Shown: in pieces, positions 1 through 10,332 of the stretch
Layout of the letters: every line of letters begins with the position of its first letter
How positions within the stretch are numbered: position 1 is the stretch's first letter
Source: Salvelinus alpinus
Taxonomy: Eukaryota > Chordata > Actinopteri > Salmoniformes > Salmonidae
DNA length: 64,000 nt
Direction: 5' to 3'
Assembly (NCBI RefSeq): GCF_045679555.1
Contig: NC_092087.1
Location: 86,849,864-86,913,863, forward strand
Made by a program: the position numbers and the translations under genes
The notes under the pieces: generated by a model
Database searches by the model: none
The model's input: only the letters and a program-made list of their open reading frames with translations
Told to the model about the DNA's origin: nothing

Positions 1-3000
1 TGATGTAATCTTAGTATGTTGTAGTCACCATCTGTTACAACTGTTCTGTCTGTTGTATATGATGTAATCTTAGTATGTTGTAGTCACCATCTGCTACAAC
101 TGTTCTGTCTGTTGTATATGATGTAATCTTAGTATGTTGTAGTCACCATCTGCTACAACTGTTCTGTCTGTTGTATATGATGTAATCTTAGTATGTTGTA
201 GTCACCATCTGCTACAACTGTTCTGTCTGTTGTATATGATGTAATCTTAGTATGTTGTAGTCACCATCTGCTACAACTGTTCTGTCTGTTGTATATGATG
301 TAATCTTAGTATGTTGTAGTCACCATCTGCTACAACTGTTCTGTCTGTTGTATATGATGTAATCTTAGTATGTTGTAGTCACCATCTGCTACAACTGTTC
401 TGTCTGTTGTATATGATGTAATCTTAGTATGTTGTAGTCACCATCTGCTACAACTGTTCTGTCTGTTGTATTTGATGTAATCTTAGTATGTTGTAGTCAC
501 CATCTGCTACAACTGTTCTGTCTGTTGTGTATGATGTAATCTTAGTATGTTGTAGGCACCATCTGTTACAACTGTTCTGTCTGTTGTATATGATGTAATC
601 TTAGTATGTTGTAGTCACCATCTGTTACAACTGTTCTGTCTGTTGTATATGATGTAATCTTAGTATGTTGTAGTCACCATCTGCTACAACTGTTCTGTCT
701 GTTGTATATGATGTAATCTTAGTATGTTGTAGTCACCATCTGCTACAACTGTTCTGTCTGTTGTATATGATGTAATCTTAGTATGTTGTAGTCACCATCT
801 GCTACAACTGTTCTGTCTGTTGTATATGATGTAATCTTAGTATGTTGTAGTCACCATCTGCTACAACTGTTCTGTCTGTTGTATATGATGTAATCTTAGT
901 ATGTTGTAGTCACCATCTGCTACAACTGTTCTGTCTGTTGTATATGATGTAATCTTAGTATGTTGTAGTCACCATCTGCTACAACTGTTCTGTCTGTTGT
1001 ATATGATGTAATCTTAGTATGTTGTAGTCACCATCTGCTACAACTGTTCTGTCTGTTGTATATGATGTAATCTTAGTATGTTGTAGTCACCATCTGCTAC
1101 AACTGTTCTGTCTGTTGTATATGATGTAATCTTAGTATGTTGTAGTCACCATCTGCTACAACTGTTCTGTCTGTTGTATATGATGTAATCTTAGTATGTT
1201 GTAGTCACCATCTGCTACAACTGTTCTGTCTGTTGTATATGATGTAATCTTAGTATGTTGTAGTCACCATCTGCTACAACTGTTCTGTCTGTTGTATTTG
1301 ATGTAATCTTAGTATGTTGTAGTCACCATCTGCTACAACTGTTCTGTCTGTTGTATATGATGTAATCTTAGTATGTTGTAGTCACCATCTGGCACAACTG
1401 TTCTGTCTGTTGTATTTGATGTAATCTTAGTATGTTGTAGTCACCATCTGCTACAACTGTTCTGTCTGTTGTATATGATGTAATCTTAGTATGTTGTAGT
1501 CACCATCTGGCACAACTGTTCTGTCTGTTGTATATGATGTAATCTTAGTATGTTGTAGTCACCATCTGTTACAACTGTTCTGTCTGTTGTGTATGTTGTA
1601 GTCACCATCTGCTACAACTGTTCTGTCTGTTGTATTTGATGTAATCTTAGTATGTTGTAGTCACCATCTGCTACAACTGGTCTGTCTGTTGTATATGATG
1701 TAATCTTAGTACATTTACATTTAAGTCATTTAGCAGACGCTCTTATCCAGAGCGACTTATGATGTAATCTTAGTATGTTGTAGTCACCATCTGTTACAAC
1801 TGTTCTGTCTGTTGTATATGATGTAATCTTAGTATGTTGTAGTCACCATCTGCTACAACTGTTCTGTCTGTTGTATATGATGTAATCTTAGTATGTTGTA
1901 GGCACCATCTGTTACAACTGTTCTGTCTGTTGTATATGATGTAATCTTAGTATGTTGTAGTCACCATCTGCTACAACTGTTCTGTCTGTTGTATTTGATG
2001 TAATCTTAGTATGTTGTAGTCACCATCTGCTACAACTGTTCTGTCTGTTGTATATGATGTAATCTTAGTATGTTGTAGTCACCATCTGTTACAACTGTTC
2101 TGTCTGTTGTATATGATGTAATCTTAGTATGTTGTAGTCACCATCTGCTACAACTGTTCTGTCTGTTGTATATGATGTAATCTTAGTATGTTGTAGTCAC
2201 CATCTGTTACAACTGTTCTGTCTGTTGTATATGATGTAATCTTAGTATGTTGTAGTCACCATCTGTTACAACTGTTCTGTCTGTTGTATATGATGTAATC
2301 TTAGTATGTTGTAGTCACCATCTGTTACAACTGTTCTGTCTGTTGTATATGATATAATCTTAGTATGTTGTAGTCACCATCTGCTACAACTGTTCTGTCT
2401 GTTGTATATGATGTAATCTTAGTATGTTGTAGTCACCATCTGCTACAACTGTTCTGTCTGTTGTATTTGATGTAATCTTAGTATGTTGTAGTCACCATCT
2501 GTTACAACTGTTCTGTCTGTTGTATATGATGTAATCTTAGTATGTTGTAGTCACCATCTGCTACAACTGTTCTGTCTGTTGTATTTGATGTAATCTTAGT
2601 ATGTTGTAGTCACCATCTGCTACAACTGTTCTGTCTGTTGTATATGATGTAATCTTAGTATGTTGTAGTCACCATCTGCTACAACTGTTCTGTCTGTTGT
2701 ATATGATGTAATCTTAGTATGTTGTAGTCACCATCTGCTACAACTGTTCTGTCTGTTGTATATGATGTAATCTTAGTATGTTGTAGTCACCATCTGTTAC
2801 AATTGTTCTGTCTGTTGTATATGATGTAATCTTAGTATGTTGTAGTCACCATCTGTTACAACTGTTCTGTCTTGTGTATGTTGTAGTCACCATCTGCTAC
2901 AACTGTTCTGTCTGTTGTATATGATGTAATCTTAGTATGTTGTAGGCACCATCTGTTACAACTGTTCTGTCTGTTGTATATGATGTAATCTTAGTATGTT

Positions 3001-3624
3001 GTAGTCACCATCTGTTACAACTGTTCTGTCTTGTGTATGTTGTAGTCACCATCTGCTACAACTGTTCTGTCTGTTGTATATGATGTAATCTTAGTATGTT
3101 GTAGGCACCATCTGTTACAACTGTTCTGTCTGTTGTATATGATGTAATCTTAGTATGTTGTAGTCACCATCTGTTACAACTGTTCTGTCTGTTGTATATG
3201 ATGTAATCTTAGTATGTTGTAGTCACCATCTGTTACAACTGTTCTGTCTGTTGTATATGATGTAATCTTAGTATGTTGTAGTCACCATCTGTTACAACTG
3301 TTCTGTCTGTTGTATATGATGTAATCTTAGTATGTTGTAGTCACCATCTGTTACAACTGTTCTGTCTGTTGTATATGATGTAATCTTAGTATGTTGTAGT
3401 CACCATCTGCTACAACTGTTCTGTCTGTTGTATATGATGTAATCTTAGTATGTTGTAGTCACCATCTGCTACAACTGTTCTGTCTGTTGTATATGATGTA
3501 ATCTTAGTATGTTGTAGTCACCATCTGTTACAACTGTTCTGTCTGTTGTATATGATGTAATCTTAGTATGTTGTAGTCACCATCTGTTACAACTGTTCTG
3601 TCTGTTGTATATGATGTAATCTTA
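1..3624. repeat. 59-bp satellite array, about 60 copies
   Basis: The unit starts TGATGTAATCTTAGTATG and repeats every 59 bp from the first base to the assembly gap, so both true ends lie outside what is seen. Units differ at a few fixed sites: CTGCTACAAC versus CTGTTACAAC, GTATATG versus GTATTTG, and TAGTCACC versus TAGGCACC. Shortened units lacking about 20 bp occur near 1590, 2872 and 3031. The block around 2872-3000 is repeated about 158 bp later, which indicates some higher-order structure. No coding potential is seen. Confidence 0.97.
1695..1775 (-). mobile_element. 47-bp L2-tail insertion with 17-bp target-site duplication
   Basis: Bases 1712-1758 interrupt a satellite unit. They are the reverse complement of the 3' tail of the L2 LINE that ends at 47030 (core CAGACGCTCTTATCCAGAGC). 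The 17 bp ATGATGTAATCTTAGTA stands on both sides, at 1695-1711 and 1759-1775, so the satellite phase restarts after the insert, as a target-site duplication predicts. It is either an extremely 5'-truncated LINE copy or the tail of an L2-tailed SINE. Confidence 0.85.
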
Positions 3625-3724
3625 NNNNNNNNNNNNNNNNNNNNNNNNNNNNNNNNNNNNNNNNNNNNNNNNNNNNNNNNNNNNNNNNNNNNNNNNNNNN
3701 NNNNNNNNNNNNNNNNNNNNNNNN
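3625..3724. other. Assembly gap (100 N)
   Basis: A run of exactly 100 N separates the 59-bp satellite from a 38-bp minisatellite. The round size suggests an unsized scaffold gap, so the true distance and any missing 5' exons of the downstream gene are unknown. Confidence 0.99.
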
Positions 3725-4216
3725 CTCTTTATCATTATCATGAAGACATACCATCCCAGCTGGTCTTTATCATTATCAGAAAGACATACCATCCCAGCTG
3801 GTCTTTATCATTATCATGAAGACATACCATCCCAGCTGGTCTTTATCATTATCATGAAGACATACCATCCCAGCTGGTCTTTATCATTATCATGAAGACA
3901 TACCCATCCCAGCTGGTCTTTATCATTATCATGAAGACATACCATCCCAGCTGGTCTTTATCATTATCATGAAGACATACCATCCCAGCTGGTCTTTATC
4001 ATTATCATGAAGACATACCCATCCCAGCTGGTCTTTATCATTATCATGAAGACATCCCCATCCCAGCTGGTCTTTATCATTATCATGAAGACATACCATC
4101 CCAGCTGGTCTTGATCATTATCATGAAGACATACCATCCCAGCTGGTCTTGATCATTATCATAAAGACATACCATCCCAGCTGCTCTTGATCATTATCAT
4201 AAAGACATACCATCCC
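3725..4216. repeat. 38-bp minisatellite, about 13 copies
   Basis: The unit (core CTTTATCATTATCATGAAGA followed by CATACCATCCCAGCTGGT) is repeated with small changes: CATACCCATCC, TTGATCATT and ATCATAAAGA variants. It ends at about 4216 where ordinary sequence begins. From 4217 to 4572 nothing recognisable precedes the first Ig exon. Confidence 0.95.
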
Positions 4217-4572
4217 ACTCCCATTAGAAGTTCACAACGAGAAGGGCAATATAGAAATAATGACGCTCAAATAAAAAAATCATGAATTAAAATAATGAGA
4301 ATTTATATCAATCTAATTGAGGTGTAGATTACATCTCACATTCCAGTGTTCCAACTTGTAAACAAAGCTGCATGGGATTTCCCTTAATGCGACTCTGTGC
4401 AGCCAATGGCAATGTGCTCTTGAGGTATAGTGCCGGGATTTACGTGTGGATTTGACAGCTCTAATGCAGTTCCAACTACGACACCGCCAAAACAACCGCA
4501 ATGCAGGTGTCGGCTATCGCAGATGTCATAGAATCTAGCCCTTAATGCATTTTTTTTTCAATTATTTACTAG

Positions 4573-4842
4573 ATGGTCCAAAGAACACCTCAGTGTCAGC
4601 CCGTCCCTCTGGTGAAATAGTGGAGGGCAGTTTAGTGACTCTGACCTGCAGCAGTGATGCCAACCCACCTGTGCAGATTTACATCTGGTACAAGATGAAT
4701 GGAGCTGAAACCTCAATGAGACATTCTGGATGGAGTTACAGCATCACTAACATCAGCCCTGAGGACAGAGGAGAATACTACTGTCTGGCAGTGAATGAAG
4801 TTGGATGCCAAAGATCAAAGCTTGTTACTCTAAAGGTTTTGT
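4573..4842 (+). CDS. Gene 1 Ig C2 exon a
   Basis: One C2-type domain with the Cys pair LTCSSD and YYCLAV and a core Trp in IWYKM. Acceptor TACTAG precedes 4573 and donor GTAAGT follows 4842. Both borders are phase 1, so the exon can be skipped without a frameshift. Confidence 0.85.
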
Positions 4843-4958
4843 GTAAGTATTGCAGATCCTCTCCATCTTGTACTCGTGTGGTTTAACAGATATATTTTAA
4901 AAACTCAAAATGAAAGTATTGTGACAGTACCACTTTGGCACATTCATCTTTATATCAG

Positions 4959-5222
4959 GTAAACCAAAGACCACCTCAGTGTCAGTCAGTCCCTCTGGTG
5001 AAATAGTGGAGGGCAGTTCAGTGACTCTGACCTGCAGCAGTGATGCAAACCCACCTGTGGACAAATACACCTGGTACAAGAAGAATGGAGCTTCACTAAA
5101 AGGATCTGAAAACATCTTCCTCCTCACCAACATCAGCTCTGAGGAAAGTGGAGAATACTACTGTGAGGCTGAGAATGAATATGGAGGTCTCAACTCTTCT
5201 ACCATTTCTGTAGATGTTCAGT
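4959..5222 (+). CDS. Gene 1 Ig C2 exon b
   Basis: C2-type domain with LTCSSD, TWYKK and YYCEAE landmarks. Acceptor ATATCAG and donor GTAAGT fix the ends. It is closely similar to the exons at 37192 and 37561 of gene 2. Confidence 0.88.
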
Positions 5223-5294
5223 GTAAGTACGCCTAACCATCTCATCTTTTAATGAGAGAATCACACATATTTATATTTTACTCATATAATCATA

Positions 5295-6746
5295 AACTCA
5301 GCAAAAAAAGGAACGTCCCTTTTTCAGGACCCTGTCTTTCAAGATAATTCGCAAAAATCCAAATAACTTCACAGATCTTCATTGTAAAGGGTTTAAACAC
5401 TGTTCCCCATGCTTATTCAATGAACCATAAACAATTGATGAACATGCACCTGTGAAACGGTCGTTAAGACACAAAGAGCTTACAGACAGTAGGCAGTTAA
5501 GGTCACAGTTATGAAAACTTAGGACACTAAAGAGGCCTTTCTACTGACTCTGAAAAACACCAAAAGAAAGATGCCCAGGTTCCCTGCTCATCTGCGTGAA
5601 CATGCCTTAGGCATGCTGCAAGGAGGCATGAGGACTGCAGATGTGGCCAGGGCAATAAATTGTGATGTCCGTACTGTGCGACATCTAAGACAGCGCTACA
5701 GGGAGACAGGATGGACAGCTGATCGTCCTCGCAGTGGCAGACCACGTGTAACAACACCTGCACAGGATCGGTACATCCGAACATCACACCTGCGGGACAG
5801 GTACAGAATGGCAACAACATCTGCCCGAGTTACACCAGGAACGCACAATCCCTCCATTAGTGCTCAGACTGTACGCAATAGGATGAGAGAGGCTGGACTG
5901 AGGGCTTGTAGGCCTGTTGTAAGACAGGTCCTCACCTGACATCACCGGCAACAACGTCACCTGTGGGCACAAACCCACTGTCGCTGGACCAGACAGGACT
6001 GGCAAAAAAGTGCTCTTCACTGACAAGTCGCGGTTTTGTGTCACCAGGGGTGATGGTCAGATTCGCTTTTATCGTCAAAGGAAACAGCGTTACACCGAGG
6101 CCTGTACTCTGGAGTGGGATCAATTTGGAGGTGGAGGGTCCGTCATGGTCTGGGGCAGTGTGTCACCGCATCATCGGACGGTTTTTAACACTTTGTTGTC
6201 ATTGCAGGCAATCTTAACGCTGTGCGTTACAGGGAAGACATCCTCCTCCCTCATGTGGTAACCTTCCTGCAGGCTCATCCTGAGATGACCCTCCAGCATG
6301 ACAATGCCACCAGCCATACTGTTTGTTCTGTGTGTGATTTCCTGCAAGACAGCAATGTCAGTGTTCTGCCATCCCAGCACGTCTGGGACCTGTTGGATCA
6401 GAGGGTGAGGGCTAGGGTAATTCTTTCCAGAAATGTCCGGGAATTTGCAGGTGCCTTGGTGGAAGAGTCGGGTAACATCTCACAGCAAGAACTGGCAAAT
6501 CTGGTGCAGTCCTTGAGGAGGAGATGCACTGCAGTACTTTATACAGCTGGTGTCCACACCAGATACTGACTATTACTTTTGAGTTTGACCCCCCCTTTGT
6601 TCAGGGACACATTATTCAATTTCTGTTAGTCACATGGCTCTGGAACTTGTTCAGTTTATGAATCTCAGTTGTTGAATCTTATGTTCATACAAATATTTAC
6701 ACGTTAAGTTTGCTGAAAATAAATGCAGTTGACAGTGAGAGGAGTT
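5295..6746 (+). mobile_element. Decayed Tc1-like DNA transposon in gene 1 intron
   Basis: The element starts at a TA with AACTCAGCAAAAAAAGG, the inverted-repeat end of a salmonid Tc1-like family, and ends at GAGTT-TA (6747-6748). The right inverted repeat has lost about 18 inner bases compared with the left. The corresponding intron of gene 2 (37456-37560) has no such insert, which confirms the borders. The body encodes a broken transposase. Confidence 0.85.
5571..6569 (+). pseudogene. Tc1-like transposase remnant
   Basis: The N-terminal helix-turn-helix part is readable from 5571 to a stop at 5937-5939 (motifs CDVRTVRHLRQRY and GRPRVTT). The catalytic part continues in other frames: FTDKSRF near 6010, VMVWGSV near 6150 and QHDNATSH near 6290. 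The third acidic site is destroyed: the usual Pro-Ile-Glu before HVWDLLD is missing and Gln stands there after a small deletion. An intact family member has about 340 residues in one frame. The gene cannot make an active enzyme. Confidence 0.85.
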
Positions 6747-6811
6747 TACCTCCAAGTTTTATAATTCTCCTCATGTAAAACACTGTTTTAAAACACTGTA
6801 TTGTCCACCAG

Positions 6812-7075
6812 ATGGCCCAAAGAACACCTCAGTGTCAGTCAGTCCCTCTGGTGAAATAGTGGAGTGCAGTTCAGTGACTCTGACCTGCAGCAGTGATGCC
6901 AACCCACCTGTGCAGAATTACACCTGGTACAAGAAGAACGTAACCTCACCAGTATTGTCAGGACAGAATTACAACATCACTAACATCAGCTCTGAGGACA
7001 GTGGACATTACTATTGTGAGGCCAGGAATAAAATAGCATCTGAGACCTCTACAGATCTGAAGATCATTGTAGCAG
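6812..7075 (+). CDS. Gene 1 Ig C2 exon c (membrane-proximal)
   Basis: C2-type domain with LTCSSD, TWYKK and YYCEAR landmarks and several Asn-X-Ser/Thr sites. Acceptor CCACCAG and donor GTAAAG fix the ends. The next exon is the transmembrane exon, so this is the last extracellular domain. Confidence 0.87.
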
Positions 7076-7248
7076 GTAAAGGTTCATCTTCAATACGCAA
7101 ATACACAATTACATGTTTCAATCTAATCTAAATTTGGCTTATTACACTTTACTTTTGTGTTGTCTTATACGATTCCCAAGCCTTTAATATGGTATTCTTT
7201 TCAGTTTACAACATACCATGTACTCATATCATCCATATTTTATTATAG

Positions 7249-7339
7249 GGAAACATACCTCAATTAAGACAGCAGCTGTAGGAATCATAATTGTTGTTCT
7301 GATTCTCATCCTCTGTCTCTCTGGATTCATGTGGTTCAG
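7249..7339 (+). CDS. Gene 1 transmembrane exon
   Basis: The exon encodes an uncharged hydrophobic stretch (AVGIIIVVLILILCLSGF) ending MWFR. Acceptor TTATAG and donor GTGAGT are clear. It matches the gene 2 exon at 37991 closely. Confidence 0.9.
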
Positions 7340-7422
7340 GTGAGTGAACATTTAGCTTTTTAACACTCTGATTTGTTACTAACTTCATTCATTAATAATT
7401 AATAAATGAATGTCCAAAACAG

Positions 7423-7486
7423 GAAGAAGGCATCCAAATCCACCTCTGGCACAATAGAAACAAGAGACACAGCAGACGAGGGACAG
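7423..7486 (+). CDS. Gene 1 short juxtamembrane tail exon
   Basis: Acceptor AAACAG and donor GTGAGT delimit a basic, Ser/Thr-rich segment beginning RKKASKSTSG. It parallels gene 2 exon 38180-38234 with a 9-bp length difference. Confidence 0.85.
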
Positions 7487-7581
7487 GTGAGTCTGTTGGG
7501 ATCAGAAGATGACTGTGATGACTGTGTATTCTTTGTGGAACATTTCTACTCCTCATGTTGTCTATACTCTTTCCCTATCAG

Positions 7582-7779
7582 GGAGACTCTACTTTCCTGT
7601 ATGACAACGTCATAGGCATGGCCATGCAGGAGAGACAGCATTCACCGTCGAGTCAGGATGACGTTCACTACACCAGCGTCCACTTCTCTCCCTCCAAAAA
7701 CCAGGAAGAGCTTTGTACTCCATCGTCCAACTGCCTCAACCCCAGAAACAGGACAAAGATGTCCAGTACGCTGCTGTGA
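7582..7779 (+). pseudogene. Gene 1 ITIM exon with frameshift
   Basis: The exon opens GDSTFLYDNV and carries one canonical ITIM, VHYTSV. Beyond it the gene 2 paralogue reads GAA GTG CCT CTG TAC, while here one base is missing (GAA GAG CTT TGT). The frame then ends at 7777-7779. The DNA beyond still matches the paralogue up to the donor CCG-GTGAGC near 7808. Confidence 0.85.
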
Positions 7780-7915
7780 AATTCAACCCCCCCCAGTGCT
7801 ACCACCCGGTGAGCATATTCTGCATTAAGGTCATTCATATGCTGCTCCTTATTGTAGTAGATGTCATCAATAACCAAAACAGTGACCCCTAGTGATGTCA
7901 TTTCCATCTTCTTAA

Positions 7916-9469
7916 GGATCGGCGTTCCGTCAACGGGACAGTTGTAAATCATGCAGCGCATTATATCAAGATCACAGATTTTAGAAAAACAACACATTTC
8001 GGTACATAGAAGTCTCTAATATCGACTGAAAGCCTTCATTCTTGTTAATATAACTGCACTGTCCAATTTACAGTAGCTATTACTGTGAACAAATGCCATG
8101 CTATTGTTTGAGGAGAGCTCCTAACAACAAAACCCTTTTTCAACGCGATAGGTTTTATAAATTCACCTCTGAAGGTGAAATGTGTACTTACATTCTGAAA
8201 TCTTGCTCTGATTTATCATCCAAAGGGTCCCAGAGATAACATGAAGTGTCGTTTTGTTAGATAAAATCCTTTTTCATATCCTAAAAAGGTCCATATAGCA
8301 CACACTATCTGTCACGTTCGTCTTCCTTCTCGTCTGAGGAGGAGAAGTTTGAAGGATCGGAGGACCAATATGCAGCATGGTATGTGTTCATCTTGATATT
8401 TATTAACACAGAGAACACTTAACGAAACTATACAAAAATAACAAACGAACAACGAACGTGAAGCTATAATAAGAAATGTGCTGACACAAGCAACTAACAT
8501 AGACACATACAAAGCAAACTATGGTCAGGGCGTGACAGTATCGACAGTATTTCCACTCGTTCAATTTGCAAAGAAAATAATCTGTGAACATCTCACCCTA
8601 AACGTTGTTTGAACGAGTCAAATCACGTTCGTAAATTTTCCTCAGAGATCCTAGAAGGTAACAAGATTTTATTATTTCATTAGGGGTCTAGTATATCCTA
8701 TAGGACACCATATTTGGTCACGTTCAAGTGATGGCCGCCCACAACTGTACCTTTGTCAAATAAGCACCAATCAGGGTCAAAAGAGCTAGCTAGATAGGCA
8801 ATGAGCTGGGCTTCATGGGAGTATCCGGAAACCATATATATGTTGTAAAATGTAGCTTCTAACCTTGTACGACAGCATGCCTTTTCATTTTGGACAAAAA
8901 TTATAAGGATATTCAGAGTTATGAAGTTATGAAAACTGGTTGTTTTGCAAATGTTGAACTTATAATATGGCTACTAATACTTGGAAAGCTAAATCAAAGT
9001 CCAAGCATACAGATTGGATGATATTCTTGCAGAAAAATGGAATATGAATGCGAACGTCTCCTTCACGATTTGCCCAAATGTACCTGGGGACTTCACACTA
9101 AAAGTCTTGAGGATCAGTCATACTCCAAGGTATCCATCTGAAACTTTGCACATACACTGCTGCTATCTTGTGGACTCTATCGGAATTACAACCAGAGTGA
9201 TGGATTTAACAGTGACCTTTCTCTTGCATTTCAAAGATGGTGGCAAAAAAAAAACTGGTTGGTGTTTTCTTTGTATTTTCTTCTACCAGATCTATTGTTT
9301 TATATTCTCCTACATTCAATTCACATTTCCACAAACTTCAAAGTGTTTCCCTTCAAATGGTACCAAGAATATGCATATCCTTGCTTCAGGGCCTGAGCTA
9401 CAGGCAGTTAGATTTGGGTATGTCATTTAGGTGAACATTTGAAAAAAGGGGGCTGTCCCATAATATTTT
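7916..9469. mobile_element. TTAA-flanked piggyBac-like non-autonomous element
   Basis: TTAA stands at 7912-7915 and 9470-9473, and removing the stretch joins sequence that matches the uninterrupted gene 2 intron (CTAGTGATGTCATTTCC then TTTTGAGGAACTG). The left end reads GGATCGGCGTTCCGTC. The right end is degenerate, so the inverted repeats are no longer convincing. No long reading frame is present. A short solo LTR sits inside. Confidence 0.55.
8310..8537 (-). mobile_element. Short solo LTR, antisense
   Basis: The stretch starts TGTCACGTTCG and ends GGGCGTGACA, so it has TG...CA ends with a 6-bp inverted repeat. The flanks CTATC and GTATC agree at four of five bases, consistent with a worn 5-bp target-site duplication. 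Its end sequence resembles the LTR at 59686-60066, but it is much shorter and probably internally deleted. Confidence 0.65.
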
Positions 9470-9572
9470 TTAAACTACCAACCCAATAATGAACATCTCA
9501 TGACAAGGTCATTGCTATGACCTGTCTATAATGACGGAGTGATGTGATGATGATTTTGAGGAACTGTTCTCT

Positions 9573-9682
9573 GTGCGTTCCAAATGGTACCCTATTCCTT
9601 CTTTAGTGCACTACTGAGCCCTATAGGCTCTGGTCAAAGGTAGTGCACTATAAAGGGTATAGGGTGCTGCCATTTGGGACAC
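9573..9682. repeat. Palindromic salmonid interspersed repeat
   Basis: The two halves are inverted copies: CCAAATGGTACCCTATTCC at the left and GGTATAGGGTGCTGCCATTTGG at the right, with TAGTGCACTA in each arm. The same palindrome recurs at 39454-39545 in the matching intron of gene 2, so it was present before the two genes duplicated. A half copy lies near 47085-47130. Confidence 0.7.
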
Positions 9683-9715
9683 AGATTTGCATCATTTCTG
9701 TTTCTCTCTCCTCAG

Positions 9716-9923
9716 ACCCACGGCGGCACAAGCAGCTGAGGAGGACACCTCTGAGATCTACAAAAACAGTCAACAAACCCAGAACCAAGACCACCTGAAC
9801 ACAACAAAACCAAAACCAAGACCACCTGAACACAACAAATCCCCAAACCAAGAAGAACTTAAAACAACAAACCCAGAACCAGGAAGACCTGAACACAACA
9901 AAACCAGAACCAAGAAGACCTGA
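9716..9923 (+). CDS. Gene 1 last exon with coding minisatellite
   Basis: Acceptor CTCCTCAG opens an exon that in the original frame reads PTAAQAAEEDTSEIYKN and then repeats of RPPEHNK-like units, ending with TGA at 9921-9923. Because of the upstream frameshift it would not be read in this frame unless the frameshift is an error. Gene 2 has YSRV where this copy has YKNS. Confidence 0.7.
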
Positions 9924-9965
9924 ACACAACAAAACCAGAACAAAGAAGACCTGAACACAACAAGT
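9770..9965. repeat. Minisatellite across gene 1 terminal exon and 3' UTR
   Basis: Repeats of about 30 bp built on ACCTGAACACAACAAA with AACCAAGA spacers. The stop codon of the last exon is itself part of the unit (ACC TGA), so copy number sets tail length only while the frame is kept. The same array at 39655-40110 in gene 2 is longer. Confidence 0.85.
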
Positions 9966-10035
9966 TCATCAAAAACCTTGTATATCTGGACCAGTATATT
10001 AAAACTTAGTTATTTAATGAAGCAATAAGGTCAAA

Positions 10036-10332
10036 GGGGGTGTGGTATATTGGCCAAAATACTGTATCACGGATAAGCGCTGCTCTTATGCACAACACAA
10101 TGCAGAGTGCCTGGATACAGCCCTTCGCCGTGGTATATTGACCATATTCCACAAACCCCTGAGGTGCCTTCTTGCTATTATAAGCTGGTTACCAACATCA
10201 ACAGAAAAGTTAACAAGTATTTTTGCGTCATACTCGTGGTATATTGTCTGATATACAGTACATACAGCAAAATGCTGTTTCAACCAATCAGCATCCAGGA
10301 CCCAAACTACCTGGTTTATAATAGTATATAAT
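10036..10332. mobile_element. Interspersed salmonid repeat (non-autonomous)
   Basis: The stretch GGGTGTGGTATATTGG ... CCTGGTTTATAATAG has internal inverted copies of the CGTGGTATATT motif. I recall it as a very common non-coding repeat in salmonid genomes. It lies in the 3' flank of gene 1. Its class (MITE or SINE) cannot be settled from sequence alone. Short open frames here are not genes. Confidence 0.55.

Larger units (their letters stand above)
4573..9923 (+). pseudogene. Siglec/CD22-like Ig receptor, 5'-incomplete and frameshifted (gene 1)
   Basis: This is a multi-exon type I receptor gene of the CD22/Siglec-like class. Readable exons are 4573-4842, 4959-5222, 6812-7075 (three C2-type Ig domains), 7249-7339 (transmembrane), 7423-7486, 7582-about 7805 and 9716-9923 (cytoplasmic). 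Ig exons are phase 1 with AG/GT borders. No signal peptide or V domain lies upstream; the satellite and gap sit there instead. In exon 7582 one base is missing after GAAGAG relative to gene 2, so translation stops at 7777-7779 and the second ITIM and the final exon are lost. A Tc1 transposon (5295-6746) and a TTAA element (7916-9469) enlarge two introns. It may be a pseudogene, an allele with a shortened tail, or an assembly error. Family assignment is by domain order and similarity to gene 2. Confidence 0.8.

Noticed and set aside
1-3624. CRISPR-like regular array
   Set aside because: The 59-bp units are contiguous with no unique spacers, and the sequence is vertebrate; it is a satellite.
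9014-9430. 138-codon frame in the last intron of gene 1
   Set aside because: It lies within a TTAA-flanked repeat absent from the matching intron of gene 2 and has no domain features.
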